Source: Arthrobacter_H sp030452125 (GTDB lineage: Bacteria > Actinomycetota > Actinomycetes > Actinomycetales > Micrococcaceae). Taken from it: a stretch of 64,000 nt of DNA. Position 1 is the stretch's first letter. Each line of letters starts with the position of its first letter. The translations under genes and the position numbers were made by a program. Below are positions 1-7,162 of the stretch, in pieces. The DNA is taken from the NCBI GenBank assembly GCA_052379645.1, contig JBQSYU010000016.1; one strand, written 5' to 3'. A model generated the notes under the pieces. It ran no database searches, was not told the DNA's origin, and was given only the letters and a program-made list of their open reading frames with translations.

Positions 1-37
1 CCCCGCAACCAGCCTGCGGGTACGGGCCCCGCCGTCG

Positions 38-583
38 TCAGGCAGTCCCCCGGTCCGGCCCCGGCACCCCGGGGCCGGGATCCGGCTCGACGTCCGCCCC
101 CGAGATACCCATGCCGGTGCCCTCCCCGGGATCCCCGTCGGGGCTTTGCCGGACCTCCTCATGGGCTCCCCGGGTCTCGGCGGCCTGGGCCAGGTTCCTG
201 GCCAGTTCGTCGAGCCGGGCCTTGGGGTCCTCCTCGTCGTCCCCCAGCAGGCCGTGCAGGAGCCCCGAGTCCCGGCGGTCGAGCACCACCGTGCACCCGA
301 ATTCGGTCTCGGCCAGTTCGAAGGTGATCTCCGAAGCGTCCAATCCCCACCCGGGGCCCGTCCGCCAGGTCATGCTCCGGCGGTTCGTGGCCGTGGTGAC
401 CTGCATCCGGGTGCTGTCCTGGCCCTCCGGGCCGAGCAGCGTGATGGACTGGCCGTCCTGGATGCCTCCATCGACGTGCTCGACCCCGGGGACCCAGCGG
501 CAGTACTGGGCACCGTCCTGCAGCACACTCCACACCACATCCGCGGTGGCGTTGACATCCTGTTGGGTTCGCAACGATTCCAT
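38..583 (-). CDS. SRPBCC (START-like) family protein
   Basis: The product is 181 residues. Its N-terminal ~135 residues read like an SRPBCC/polyketide-cyclase fold: an opening helix with ADVVWSVLQDGAQYCRW, followed by alternating beta-strand-like segments and a closing helix (RLDELARNLAQAAE). This fold binds hydrophobic ligands; the ligand here cannot be told. The last ~40 residues are rich in Gly, Pro and Asp and look disordered. No signal peptide or membrane segment is visible. The ATG at 583 is preceded by a TAGGCT box six bases upstream, consistent with a leaderless transcript. It lies upstream of, and is read away from, the baeRF-like gene's 3' end. The family call is good, the function unknown. 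Confidence 0.75.
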   Translation of the reverse strand: MESLRTQQDVNATADVVWSVLQDGAQYCRWVPGVEHVDGGIQDGQSITLLGPEGQDSTRMQVTTATNRRSMTWRTGPGWGLDASEITFELAETEFGCTVVLDRRDSGLLHGLLGDDEEDPKARLDELARNLAQAAETRGAHEEVRQSPDGDPGEGTGMGISGADVEPDPGPGVPGPDRGTA

Positions 584-589
584 CCTCGG

Positions 590-595
590 AGCCTA
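590..595 (-). promoter_or_regulatory. -10 box for leaderless transcript of the SRPBCC gene
   Basis: On the minus strand TAGGCT is followed by six bases (CCGAGG) and the ATG at 583. The spacing puts the predicted transcription start at the start codon itself. Confidence 0.6.
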
Positions 596-615
596 CCGCC
601 CTACCCCCGCGGTGT

Positions 616-1770
616 TCAGTACCTGAAGATCGCGGAGATCGGGCTGTCCGGGTCGGCCGGTTCCGAACTGGCATGGACCAGTCCCCCGCTGCCCATCGTG
701 GCGACCGCTGCCGCCTCGATTTGCTCGCAGCCGGCATACCGGTCGTCCCGTCCCAGCGCCACGATGGTGTGGGGTCCGGAAGCAGCCTGCTCCCAGCACC
801 ACGGATCGGCCTGGATGAACAGGGTCTCGATCCGCCCGTGCAGGGCGGCTTCATGGATCTCGGCACGATCGCTGGAGACCCTTCCGGTCCCATGGAGGGA
901 ACGGAACTGCTCGATCAGCTTCGACCTCTCGGCACGCAACCGGTCTTCGATGACGGGCCAGGCCAGCCGATGCAATTCACCGGAGGACAGAGGGTCCGGG
1001 TTGCGGATCACGGCGTCGTCCAGGATGTGGGGATAGTCCCCGGCGCCCCGATATTCGCTCACGAGCAGATCGGGGCCCACAAGCACCAGGGGCAGTCCGC
1101 GTTCGAACAGCAGCGGACGCAACCCGCTGGCGGCTTCACGCACGAACCGTGTCACTTCGTTCTTCTTGAAGTGTTCATCGGCGGCACCGTGGCCGTAGAA
1201 CACGGCCGAACCGCCCTTGGTTCCGGCGTCGGCAGCCGGCCGGGCCATCGTGTCCGACCGGGGTTCCTGGGCCTCGACGACGTCGCGCAGGGCCGTGGGC
1301 ACCCCGTTCAGCTCGAGTTCGGCCATCTGCTGGCGGTCGCCCTCCAGCAGGCGCAGGTTGCGTTGGCTGACGGCCAACAGCAGGAATTGTTCATCGCCCG
1401 AGAGCAGCCGGAACAGCGGCCCCAGCACCAGCCGGTCACCGACCGTGGAGAATTCGGGGACGGAATACGGCACCCGGTAGCTGGCGTGCCACCCCGGCCG
1501 CATGAATAATGCGACCCCGTCGCTCATGTGCTGCCAAGCCCAGGCATCGTCACGCAGCTGCCTGGCAGGGGCGAGCAGGTCGTCGATTTCGGCCGGGCGT
1601 AGACGCCCTTCCAGGGATTCCTCGAGCGCGCTGAGCAGGTTCTTCCAACGCAGCTGGTCCGCCCGGGACTGGTCGCCGAAGCGGTGGGTGGGCATGAACA
1701 TCGAGATATGCAGTGCCGCCGTATCGGCTTCAGCCAAGAACGGTAGATCGGCACGGGTGATCATTTCCAA
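616..1770 (-). CDS. baeRF-family (eRF1-like) protein
   Basis: The 384-residue protein resembles the bacterial homologues of archaeal/eukaryotic release factor eRF1 (baeRF families). Supporting segments are an N-terminal FMPTHR, a middle LFLLAVSQRNLRLLEG-like region (as FLLLAVSQRNLRLLEG), and a C-terminal domain containing GHGAADEHFKKNEVTRF and LPLVLVGPDLLVSEYR. Members are thought to act on ribosomes, but this subfamily has no role I can name. The start is TTG at 1770, chosen because AGGAGG lies exactly five bases upstream; an in-frame ATG two codons later is spaced less well. The gene is convergent with nothing and divergent from menB. No membrane segments are visible. Confidence 0.65.
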   Translation of the reverse strand: MEMITRADLPFLAEADTAALHISMFMPTHRFGDQSRADQLRWKNLLSALEESLEGRLRPAEIDDLLAPARQLRDDAWAWQHMSDGVALFMRPGWHASYRVPYSVPEFSTVGDRLVLGPLFRLLSGDEQFLLLAVSQRNLRLLEGDRQQMAELELNGVPTALRDVVEAQEPRSDTMARPAADAGTKGGSAVFYGHGAADEHFKKNEVTRFVREAASGLRPLLFERGLPLVLVGPDLLVSEYRGAGDYPHILDDAVIRNPDPLSSGELHRLAWPVIEDRLRAERSKLIEQFRSLHGTGRVSSDRAEIHEAALHGRIETLFIQADPWCWEQAASGPHTIVALGRDDRYAGCEQIEAAAVATMGSGGLVHASSEPADPDSPISAIFRY

Positions 1771-1854
1771 CGTGTCCTCCTGATTCCAGTGGACACTTCA
1801 TTCTACAGGGTGTCGAAAAACCCGCCCGGGCGAGGTCCACGACCCTGCTGGCGC

Positions 1855-1860
1855 TAGACT
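1855..1860 (+). promoter_or_regulatory. -10 box for leaderless menB transcript
   Basis: TAGACT is followed by seven bases and then GTG at 1868, so the transcript should begin at the start codon. No Shine-Dalgarno sequence precedes that GTG. Confidence 0.6.
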
Positions 1861-1867
1861 CGTGGGC

Positions 1868-2821
1868 GTGATTGAAAACGTACTTCCACCCCAGGTATCC
1901 GATCTCTTCGACCCCATCCGCTGGCGGGTCGTGGAGGGTTTCGATTTCGAGGACATCACCTACCATCGGCAGGTGGAACGCGATGCCCAGGGCAGGATCC
2001 TCCGTGATCTGCCCGCCGTACGCATCGCCTTCGACCGGCCCGAGGTGCGCAACGCCTTCCGCCCCGGAACCGTCGATGAACTCTTCAGGGCCCTCGATCA
2101 TGCCCGCATGACCTCCGATGTGGCCACCGTGCTGCTGACCGGCAACGGCCCCTCCGCCAAGGACGGGGGCCACTCCTTCTGCTCCGGTGGGGACCAGCGC
2201 ATCCGTGGCCGGGACGGCTACCGCTACGCCGGCGGCGAGACCGCCGAGTCGATCGACCCGGCCCGGGCCGGGCGCCTGCACATCCTCGAGGTCCAACGGC
2301 TGATGCGCACCATGCCCAAGGTCGTCATCGCCGTCGTCAACGGGTGGGCGGCCGGCGGCGGCCACTCGTTGCACGTGGTCTCCGACCTGACCATCGCCTC
2401 CCGTGAGCACGGCAAGTTCAAGCAGACCGACGCCACGGTCGGCTCCTTCGACGCCGGCTACGGTTCGACCTTGTTGGCCCGGCAGGTCGGCCAGAAGAAT
2501 GCCCGCGGCATCTTCTTCCTGGCCCGCGAATATTCCGCCGAGGACATGGTCTCGATGGGAGCCGTCAACGAGGCGGTGGACCATGAGCGCCTCGAGGAGG
2601 TCGCCCTGGAATATGCGGCCGATATCGCCCGCCAGTCACCGCAGGCGATCCGGATGCTCAAATTCGCCTTCAACCTGGCCGACGACGGGCTGGCCGGCCA
2701 ACAGGTCTTCGCCGGGGAGGCCACCCGCCTGGCCTACATGACCGATGAGGCCGTGGAAGGCCGGGATGCCTTCCTGGCCAAACGCGAACCCGACTGGTCC
2801 TCGCACCCCTACTACTTCTAG
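1868..2821 (+). CDS. menB: 1,4-dihydroxy-2-naphthoyl-CoA synthase
   Basis: MenB closes the second ring of the menaquinone head group, converting o-succinylbenzoyl-CoA to 1,4-dihydroxy-2-naphthoyl-CoA in the cytoplasm. The product of 317 residues is a crotonase-fold enzyme with the family landmarks FCSGGDQRIRG, the oxyanion-hole segment VNGWAAGGGHSLH, and FDAGYGSTLLARQVG with ARGIFFLAREYSA. The C-terminus (EPDWSSHPYYF) is typical of MenB. GTG at 1868 is preferred over the in-frame GTG at 1862 because of the leaderless promoter spacing. menE follows nine bases after the stop, and menA after that, so the three late menaquinone steps are transcribed together. The call is secure. Confidence 0.95.
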   Translation: MIENVLPPQVSDLFDPIRWRVVEGFDFEDITYHRQVERDAQGRILRDLPAVRIAFDRPEVRNAFRPGTVDELFRALDHARMTSDVATVLLTGNGPSAKDGGHSFCSGGDQRIRGRDGYRYAGGETAESIDPARAGRLHILEVQRLMRTMPKVVIAVVNGWAAGGGHSLHVVSDLTIASREHGKFKQTDATVGSFDAGYGSTLLARQVGQKNARGIFFLAREYSAEDMVSMGAVNEAVDHERLEEVALEYAADIARQSPQAIRMLKFAFNLADDGLAGQQVFAGEATRLAYMTDEAVEGRDAFLAKREPDWSSHPYYF

Positions 2822-2830
2822 GAGCCCGGG

Positions 2831-3949
2831 ATGGACATCGCAGAGATCCTGAAAGCCCTCGCCGCGACCCTGAACGACGAGGGGCCGGCGGTCGAGATCC
2901 TGCCCGGCGAGGCAGCGGGCAGCCACCGGATCGACACCCCGCAGGACGTCCCGGAGGGCACCGCCGCCGTCGTCCGGACCTCTGGTTCCACGGGGACACC
3001 GAAACGCACCGTGCTGCCCACGGATTCCCTGGCGGCCTCGTCCATGGCCGCCGCCGAACATCTGGGTACCGAAGGACAGTGGTTGCTGGCCCTGCCCGTG
3101 CACTACGTCGCCGGCTTGGCGGTGCTCACGCGCAGCCTCTACGCAGGAACCCGTCCCTGGGCCATGGACCTGGCCGGCTCGTTCACTGCCCAGGCCTTCA
3201 CCGCTGCCGCGGGCGAGCTGACCGACAAGGTGCGCCTGACCTCCTTGGTGCCCACCCAGCTGGCCCGCCTGCTGGAGGATCCAGCACCGGAAACCATCGC
3301 GGTGCTGCGTCGGTTCAACACGATCCTGCTCGGCGGCGGGGCCGCCTCGGAATCGTTGCGTTCCAGCGCCCGCTCCCACGGCCTGAACATCGTGCGGACC
3401 TATGGGATGACCGAGACCTGCGGTGGCTGCGTATACGACGGCAAACCGCTGCCCGGGGTGCACCTCGACGTCGCCGCCGGCAGGATCCGCCTGGGCGGGG
3501 ACGTCCTGGCCGCGGGCTACCTGGACGACCCCGCCCACACGGCCGAGCGCTTCCTCCTCGACGCCGCCGGGCGGCGCTGGTTCACCACCGATGACCTGGG
3601 CAGCTACGAGGACGGGGTGCTCAACGTGCTCGGGCGCATCGACGATGTCATCAACACCGGTGGCGTGAAGATCTCCGCCGCCGCGGTGGCTGCCGCCATC
3701 GAAGCGGTCCCCGGGGTCCGCTCCGCCCTGGTGGTGGGGGTCCCCGACCCCGAATGGGGCTCCGCCATCGGTTCACTGGTCACCGGGGAGGCCACCGGAG
3801 AATCCATCCGAGATGCCGTCAGGTCCTCGCTGGGGCCCGCGGCCGTCCCCCGCCGGTTGCTGCAGGTCCCCGAGCTTCCTGCCCTCCCGGGCGGCAAACC
3901 CGACCGTCGGGCGGCAATTTCCCAGTTGGCGGCGGCAGGGAGAGAATAG
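2831..3949 (+). CDS. menE: o-succinylbenzoate-CoA ligase
   Basis: MenE activates o-succinylbenzoate with ATP and CoA, making the substrate of MenB. The 372-residue protein is an acyl-adenylate-forming enzyme of the short actinobacterial type. It shows the P-loop TSGSTGTPKRTVL near residue 50, YGMTETCGG (motif A5), the DDLG of the C-terminal hinge region, GRIDDVINTGGVKIS, and the catalytic lysine context LPGGKPDR near the C-terminus. The ATG at 2831 has AGGAG six bases upstream. It is sandwiched between menB and menA in one transcription unit. Confidence 0.92.
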   Translation: MDIAEILKALAATLNDEGPAVEILPGEAAGSHRIDTPQDVPEGTAAVVRTSGSTGTPKRTVLPTDSLAASSMAAAEHLGTEGQWLLALPVHYVAGLAVLTRSLYAGTRPWAMDLAGSFTAQAFTAAAGELTDKVRLTSLVPTQLARLLEDPAPETIAVLRRFNTILLGGGAASESLRSSARSHGLNIVRTYGMTETCGGCVYDGKPLPGVHLDVAAGRIRLGGDVLAAGYLDDPAHTAERFLLDAAGRRWFTTDDLGSYEDGVLNVLGRIDDVINTGGVKISAAAVAAAIEAVPGVRSALVVGVPDPEWGSAIGSLVTGEATGESIRDAVRSSLGPAAVPRRLLQVPELPALPGGKPDRRAAISQLAAAGRE

Positions 3950-3992
3950 GACGCTGGACCAACAGCCAGCACCCACCCGAGAGGACCCTGCC

Positions 3993-4889
3993 GTGGCCAC
4001 ACCCGCCCAATGGATCGAAGGCGCCCGGCTGCGCACCCTCCCGATGGCCATCGCCCCGGTCATCATCGGCACGGCGGCGGCATTCGGGGTGGCGGGCGAA
4101 GTCCATTGGATCCGCGCCGGGCTGGCCGCCCTGGTGTCCTTGCTGCTGCAGATCGGCGTGAACTACGCCAACGACTACTCCGACGGGATCCGCGGCACCG
4201 ACGACGTCCGCGTCGGCCCGTTGCGGCTGACCGGCTCCGGCGCGGCGAAGCCTGGCCGGGTCAAGGCCGCTGCCTTCGGCTGTTTCGCTGCCGCCGCGGT
4301 GGCCGGGCTGGCCCTGGTGGTCCTGTCCGAGGCCTGGCCGCTGCTGCTGGTCGGGGTCGCCGCGATCTTCGCGGCCTGGGGCTATACCGGCGGGGACCGG
4401 CCCTACGGCTACCAGGGCCTGGGCGAGGTGTTCGTCTTCTTGTTCTTCGGCCTCGTCGCCACCCTGGGCACCACGTTCACCCAGGTCCTCGAACTGCCTG
4501 CGACCGCCTGGGTCGGTGCCTGTGCCACCGGATTGATCGCCACGGCCCTGCTGATGGCCAACAACGTGCGCGACATCCCCACCGACCGCGAGGTCGGCAA
4601 AAGGACCCTGGCGGTGCGTCTGGGCGATGACGGGGCCCGCATCTCCTATGTGCTGATGCTGGGGCTGGCCCTGCTGCTGCCGCTGCTGGTCGTGGCCGAC
4701 TTCCCCTGGCTGATGCTCGTCGTCCTGATCGCCCCGCTGTGTCTGATGCCGTCCTGGGTCATGTTGCGCACCCGTCGGCGCGCGGCCCTGATCCCGGTGC
4801 TACGGCAGACCGGGTTCATCAACCTCGGCTACAGCGTGCTTTTCGCCATCGGCATGGTCGTGACGGTCGTGCTCCGTCAGCAGGGCTGA
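3993..4889 (+). CDS. menA: 1,4-dihydroxy-2-naphthoate polyprenyltransferase
   Basis: MenA attaches the polyprenyl tail to 1,4-dihydroxy-2-naphthoate at the membrane, giving demethylmenaquinone. The 298-residue protein is a UbiA-family integral membrane prenyltransferase with about eight hydrophobic segments. The first Asp-rich diphosphate-binding motif is NDYSDGIRGTDD, and the second is NNVRDIPTDREVGKRTLAV. The start is GTG at 3993, with GAGAGGA upstream; longer in-frame extensions run back into menE and are unlikely. It ends the menB-menE-menA unit and is convergent with the DUF4229 gene 11 bases away. Confidence 0.93.
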   Translation: MATPAQWIEGARLRTLPMAIAPVIIGTAAAFGVAGEVHWIRAGLAALVSLLLQIGVNYANDYSDGIRGTDDVRVGPLRLTGSGAAKPGRVKAAAFGCFAAAAVAGLALVVLSEAWPLLLVGVAAIFAAWGYTGGDRPYGYQGLGEVFVFLFFGLVATLGTTFTQVLELPATAWVGACATGLIATALLMANNVRDIPTDREVGKRTLAVRLGDDGARISYVLMLGLALLLPLLVVADFPWLMLVVLIAPLCLMPSWVMLRTRRRAALIPVLRQTGFINLGYSVLFAIGMVVTVVLRQQG

Positions 4890-4900
4890 TCCGCGCTGGA

Positions 4901-5170
4901 CTACTGGAAGTCGTCCTCGGCGTCCTCGTCCTCACGTTCGACCGTCCCCTTGTGGGTCCCCGGGCTCCGGCGTAGCTCCTCCACCCGTCCCTGGACCTGC
5001 CGGACGCTTTCAGTCCGCATCCGGTTCAGGAACAGATAGGCCACGCAGAAGGCGATCACGGCCGCGATGATGGCGGCCAACCAGGGGGAAAAGCCCAACA
5101 ACCAGTACAGGGCGGCGAAGACCGCGAAGAAGAGGACCAGACGGATGAGGGAGTACTTGAGGAACTGCAC
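4901..5170 (-). CDS. DUF4229 small membrane protein
   Basis: The 89-residue product has two closely spaced hydrophobic segments (about residues 7-25 and 29-47) separated by a short turn, then a basic stretch (NRMRTESVRQVQGRVEELRR) and an acidic tail. This matches the actinobacterial DUF4229 family, which has no known function and is commonly found beside the late menaquinone genes. The GTG start at 5170 follows a TAGAAT box by six bases, so the message is probably leaderless. Confidence 0.75.
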   Translation of the reverse strand: MQFLKYSLIRLVLFFAVFAALYWLLGFSPWLAAIIAAVIAFCVAYLFLNRMRTESVRQVQGRVEELRRSPGTHKGTVEREDEDAEDDFQ

Positions 5171-5176
5171 TCTTCG

Positions 5177-5182
5177 ATTCTA
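5177..5182 (-). promoter_or_regulatory. -10 box, DUF4229 gene
   Basis: Minus-strand TAGAAT, six bases (CGAAGA), then GTG at 5170. It is divergent from the TACAAT box at 5213. Confidence 0.6.
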
Positions 5183-5212
5183 CCGGCTGGAGCAGCGGCA
5201 CGTTTTCTTCAC

Positions 5213-5218
5213 TACAAT
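5213..5218 (+). promoter_or_regulatory. -10 box, PLDc_N-domain gene
   Basis: TACAAT, six bases (GGATCC), then ATG at 5225, giving a leaderless arrangement. Confidence 0.6.
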
Positions 5219-5224
5219 GGATCC

Positions 5225-5650
5225 ATGGTCAGAAACTTGATGCTCGGTGCACTGGTGGCCCTCGCCGTCACCATCTACGCAGTGATCCAGTGCGTGCAGA
5301 CACCGGCGGACCGGGTGCGCAGCATCGCCAAGCCCTGGTGGATCCTGGCCATCATCCTGCTTCCGCTCATCGGGGCCCTCTTATGGTTCTGGCTCGGCCG
5401 TCCGGACGACTCGGGCTCGGGCCCCTCCCAGGGCCAGCGGCCCACCCGTGGCCCGGCGGCCCCCGACGACGACCCGGACTTCCTGCGCAGCCTCGAAACC
5501 CAACGGCGCCAACGCGCCAAGGAGGAGGACCTGCGTCGCCGTGAGGCCGAGCTGAGGGCCCGTGAGGAGCAAGCCCGGAAGAACCAGAACCCACCGCATG
5601 ACGATGGGACGCATTCCTCCGACCAGGACTCGAACCCGCCGAGCAGCTAG
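5225..5650 (+). CDS. PLDc_N-domain membrane protein
   Basis: The 141-residue protein has an N-terminal hydrophobic helix (residues ~5-22), a loop with RVRSIAKPWW, and a second helix (ILAIILLPLIGALLWFWLG). This is the pattern of the phospholipase D-nuclease N-terminal (PLDc_N) domain, which is a membrane anchor and not a catalytic domain. From about residue 60 on, the chain is a charged, Arg/Glu-rich probable coiled coil (RRREAELRAREEQARK) with a polar disordered tail. No catalytic motif is present. Function is unknown. Confidence 0.7.
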   Translation: MVRNLMLGALVALAVTIYAVIQCVQTPADRVRSIAKPWWILAIILLPLIGALLWFWLGRPDDSGSGPSQGQRPTRGPAAPDDDPDFLRSLETQRRQRAKEEDLRRREAELRAREEQARKNQNPPHDDGTHSSDQDSNPPSS

Positions 5651-5684
5651 GCACCCTTCCTGGGCCGAAGGGGCCCTGCACAGT

Positions 5685-5912
5685 TCAGTCGCGAGGCTGC
5701 TTTGCTGCTTCCTTCCGGACGCGGGCGAAGAGGATCCCCAGGCTCACACCGCAGCCCACCACGAAGAGCATGGCCAGCCCCAGCAGCACCAGCTTGGCCA
5801 CCAGTGCCGCCAGGAACGTCGAAACCAGCGCCAGCGCGATGGCGACCATGGCCAGCAGCAGCGGCAACATGGCAGTGCGGTGGAAGGGCAGGGGGTCCTG
5901 GGCTGAGGGCAT
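5685..5912 (-). CDS. Small two-helix membrane protein
   Basis: The 75-residue product consists almost entirely of two hydrophobic segments (about residues 15-35 and 38-60) and a short basic tail (RVRKEAAKQPRD). I do not recognise a family. ATG at 5912 is chosen over an upstream TTG because TAGAGT lies six bases before it. It lies just upstream of the end of the cytochrome c maturation operon but is probably transcribed separately from its own promoter. Confidence 0.6.
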   Translation of the reverse strand: MPSAQDPLPFHRTAMLPLLLAMVAIALALVSTFLAALVAKLVLLGLAMLFVVGCGVSLGILFARVRKEAAKQPRD

Positions 5913-5918
5913 CAAACC

Positions 5919-5924
5919 ACTCTA
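5919..5924 (-). promoter_or_regulatory. -10 box, small membrane protein gene
   Basis: Minus-strand TAGAGT, six bases (GGTTTG), then ATG at 5912. Confidence 0.5.
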
Positions 5925-6025
5925 GGTCATCGCCCGGGCGCCGGAGGGCACACTGCCGGGGCTTGCGTCGTTCCCTGCGGTCCCGCCTCCCGCCTGCCGT
6001 CCCGAGGCCACCCTCTGGACGAAGA

Positions 6026-6063
6026 GGGCCCGGGAGGAAACCTTGCGGTCTCCTCCCGGGCCC
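6026..6063 (-). terminator. Hairpin terminator after ccsB
   Basis: Perfect 13-bp inverted repeat (GGGCCCGGGAGGA / TCCTCCCGGGCCC) with a 12-base loop, 20 bases past the ccsB stop and followed on the minus strand by TCTTCG. It probably ends the cytochrome c maturation operon. Confidence 0.7.
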
Positions 6064-6082
6064 CTCGGGGATCCGGCGGTGG

Positions 6083-7144
6083 CTAGACTCCCGCGTAGGA
6101 GTGCAGGCCGTTGAAGTACAGGTTCACCACGGTGAAGTTGAAGACGATGCACAGGTAGCCGATGATGCTCAACCAGGCCGACCGGGTGCCGGTCCAGCCA
6201 CGGGTGGCCCGGGCGTGCAGGTAGCCGGCGAAGACCACCCAGATCACGAAGGTCCAGACTTCCTTGGTGTCCCAGCCCCAATAACGGCCCCAGGCGGCTT
6301 CGGCCCAGACGGCACCGGCGATGAGGGTGAACGTCCACATCACGAACGCGACGGCGTTGATCCGGTAGGCGAAGTTCTCCAACGCGGCCGCGCTGGGAAC
6401 CAGACGCAGGAACGCCAATTTATCGGATTTGCCGGCGGCCAGCTTCGATTGGCGGTCTGCCTGCATCAGCTGCAGGACGCTCAACGCGAAGGTGATCGTG
6501 AACAGCGAAGAGGCCAGGACGGCAATGGAGACGTGGATGACCAGCCAGGGGCTCTGCAACGCCGGGACCAGATGCGCGACCGGGGTGGGGAAGCCCATCG
6601 TCGCGGCACACAGCATCAACGTCACCAGGCCGATGACGAAGGTCCCCATGAAGCGCAGGTCCTTGCGCAGCAGCACGACCAGGAACACCGCAGCCACCAG
6701 GAAGGCGCCGGTGGTGAGGAATTCGTACATGTTCCCCCACGGCACCCGGCCGGCAGCGATGGCGCGGGAGACGACGGCGAACCCGTGGATCAGTACGCCG
6801 ATCCAGGCCACCGAGACTCCGATGCGGGCTGCCGTGCGCTTGCCGGCATCCCGGGTGTAGTTCATCGATTCGTTGACCAGCAGGCCATCGTCTTCGGCGG
6901 GGGCATGCGGACCAGCAGGAGCGCTGGTCGCGGCGGCGCCACGTGCGGATCCCGTTCCGGCGGCACCGGCCATGGCCAGCTGCTTGGCCTCCTCGGCCAG
7001 CAGGCCCGATTCGAGTTCACGGATGGTGCGGCTCGATTTGGCCAGATCCCAGGCGAAGGCGATGAAGGCAATGGCGTAGGCCATGGCCGCCAGCAGCATG
7101 AAGAGGTCGCTGTAGGCGCCGAGGTTTTCGTTGATCGTGGGCAT
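6083..7144 (-). CDS. ccsB: Cytochrome c biogenesis protein CcsB (CcsA family)
   Basis: Together with ResB this is the System II heme exporter/ligase that attaches heme to apocytochrome c outside the membrane. The 353-residue polytopic protein has one N-terminal helix, a linker of about 60 residues, then seven or so more helices. The heme-handling WWD-type motif is visible as WGRYWGWDTKEVWTF, and conserved histidines lie in IHGFAVVSR and VIHVSIAVL. The start ATG at 7144 has AGAGGA upstream. It lies 18 bases after resB and is the last gene of the operon. Confidence 0.92.
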   Translation of the reverse strand: MPTINENLGAYSDLFMLLAAMAYAIAFIAFAWDLAKSSRTIRELESGLLAEEAKQLAMAGAAGTGSARGAAATSAPAGPHAPAEDDGLLVNESMNYTRDAGKRTAARIGVSVAWIGVLIHGFAVVSRAIAAGRVPWGNMYEFLTTGAFLVAAVFLVVLLRKDLRFMGTFVIGLVTLMLCAATMGFPTPVAHLVPALQSPWLVIHVSIAVLASSLFTITFALSVLQLMQADRQSKLAAGKSDKLAFLRLVPSAAALENFAYRINAVAFVMWTFTLIAGAVWAEAAWGRYWGWDTKEVWTFVIWVVFAGYLHARATRGWTGTRSAWLSIIGYLCIVFNFTVVNLYFNGLHSYAGV

Positions 7145-7162
7145 GCGTTTTTCCTCTGTCTC

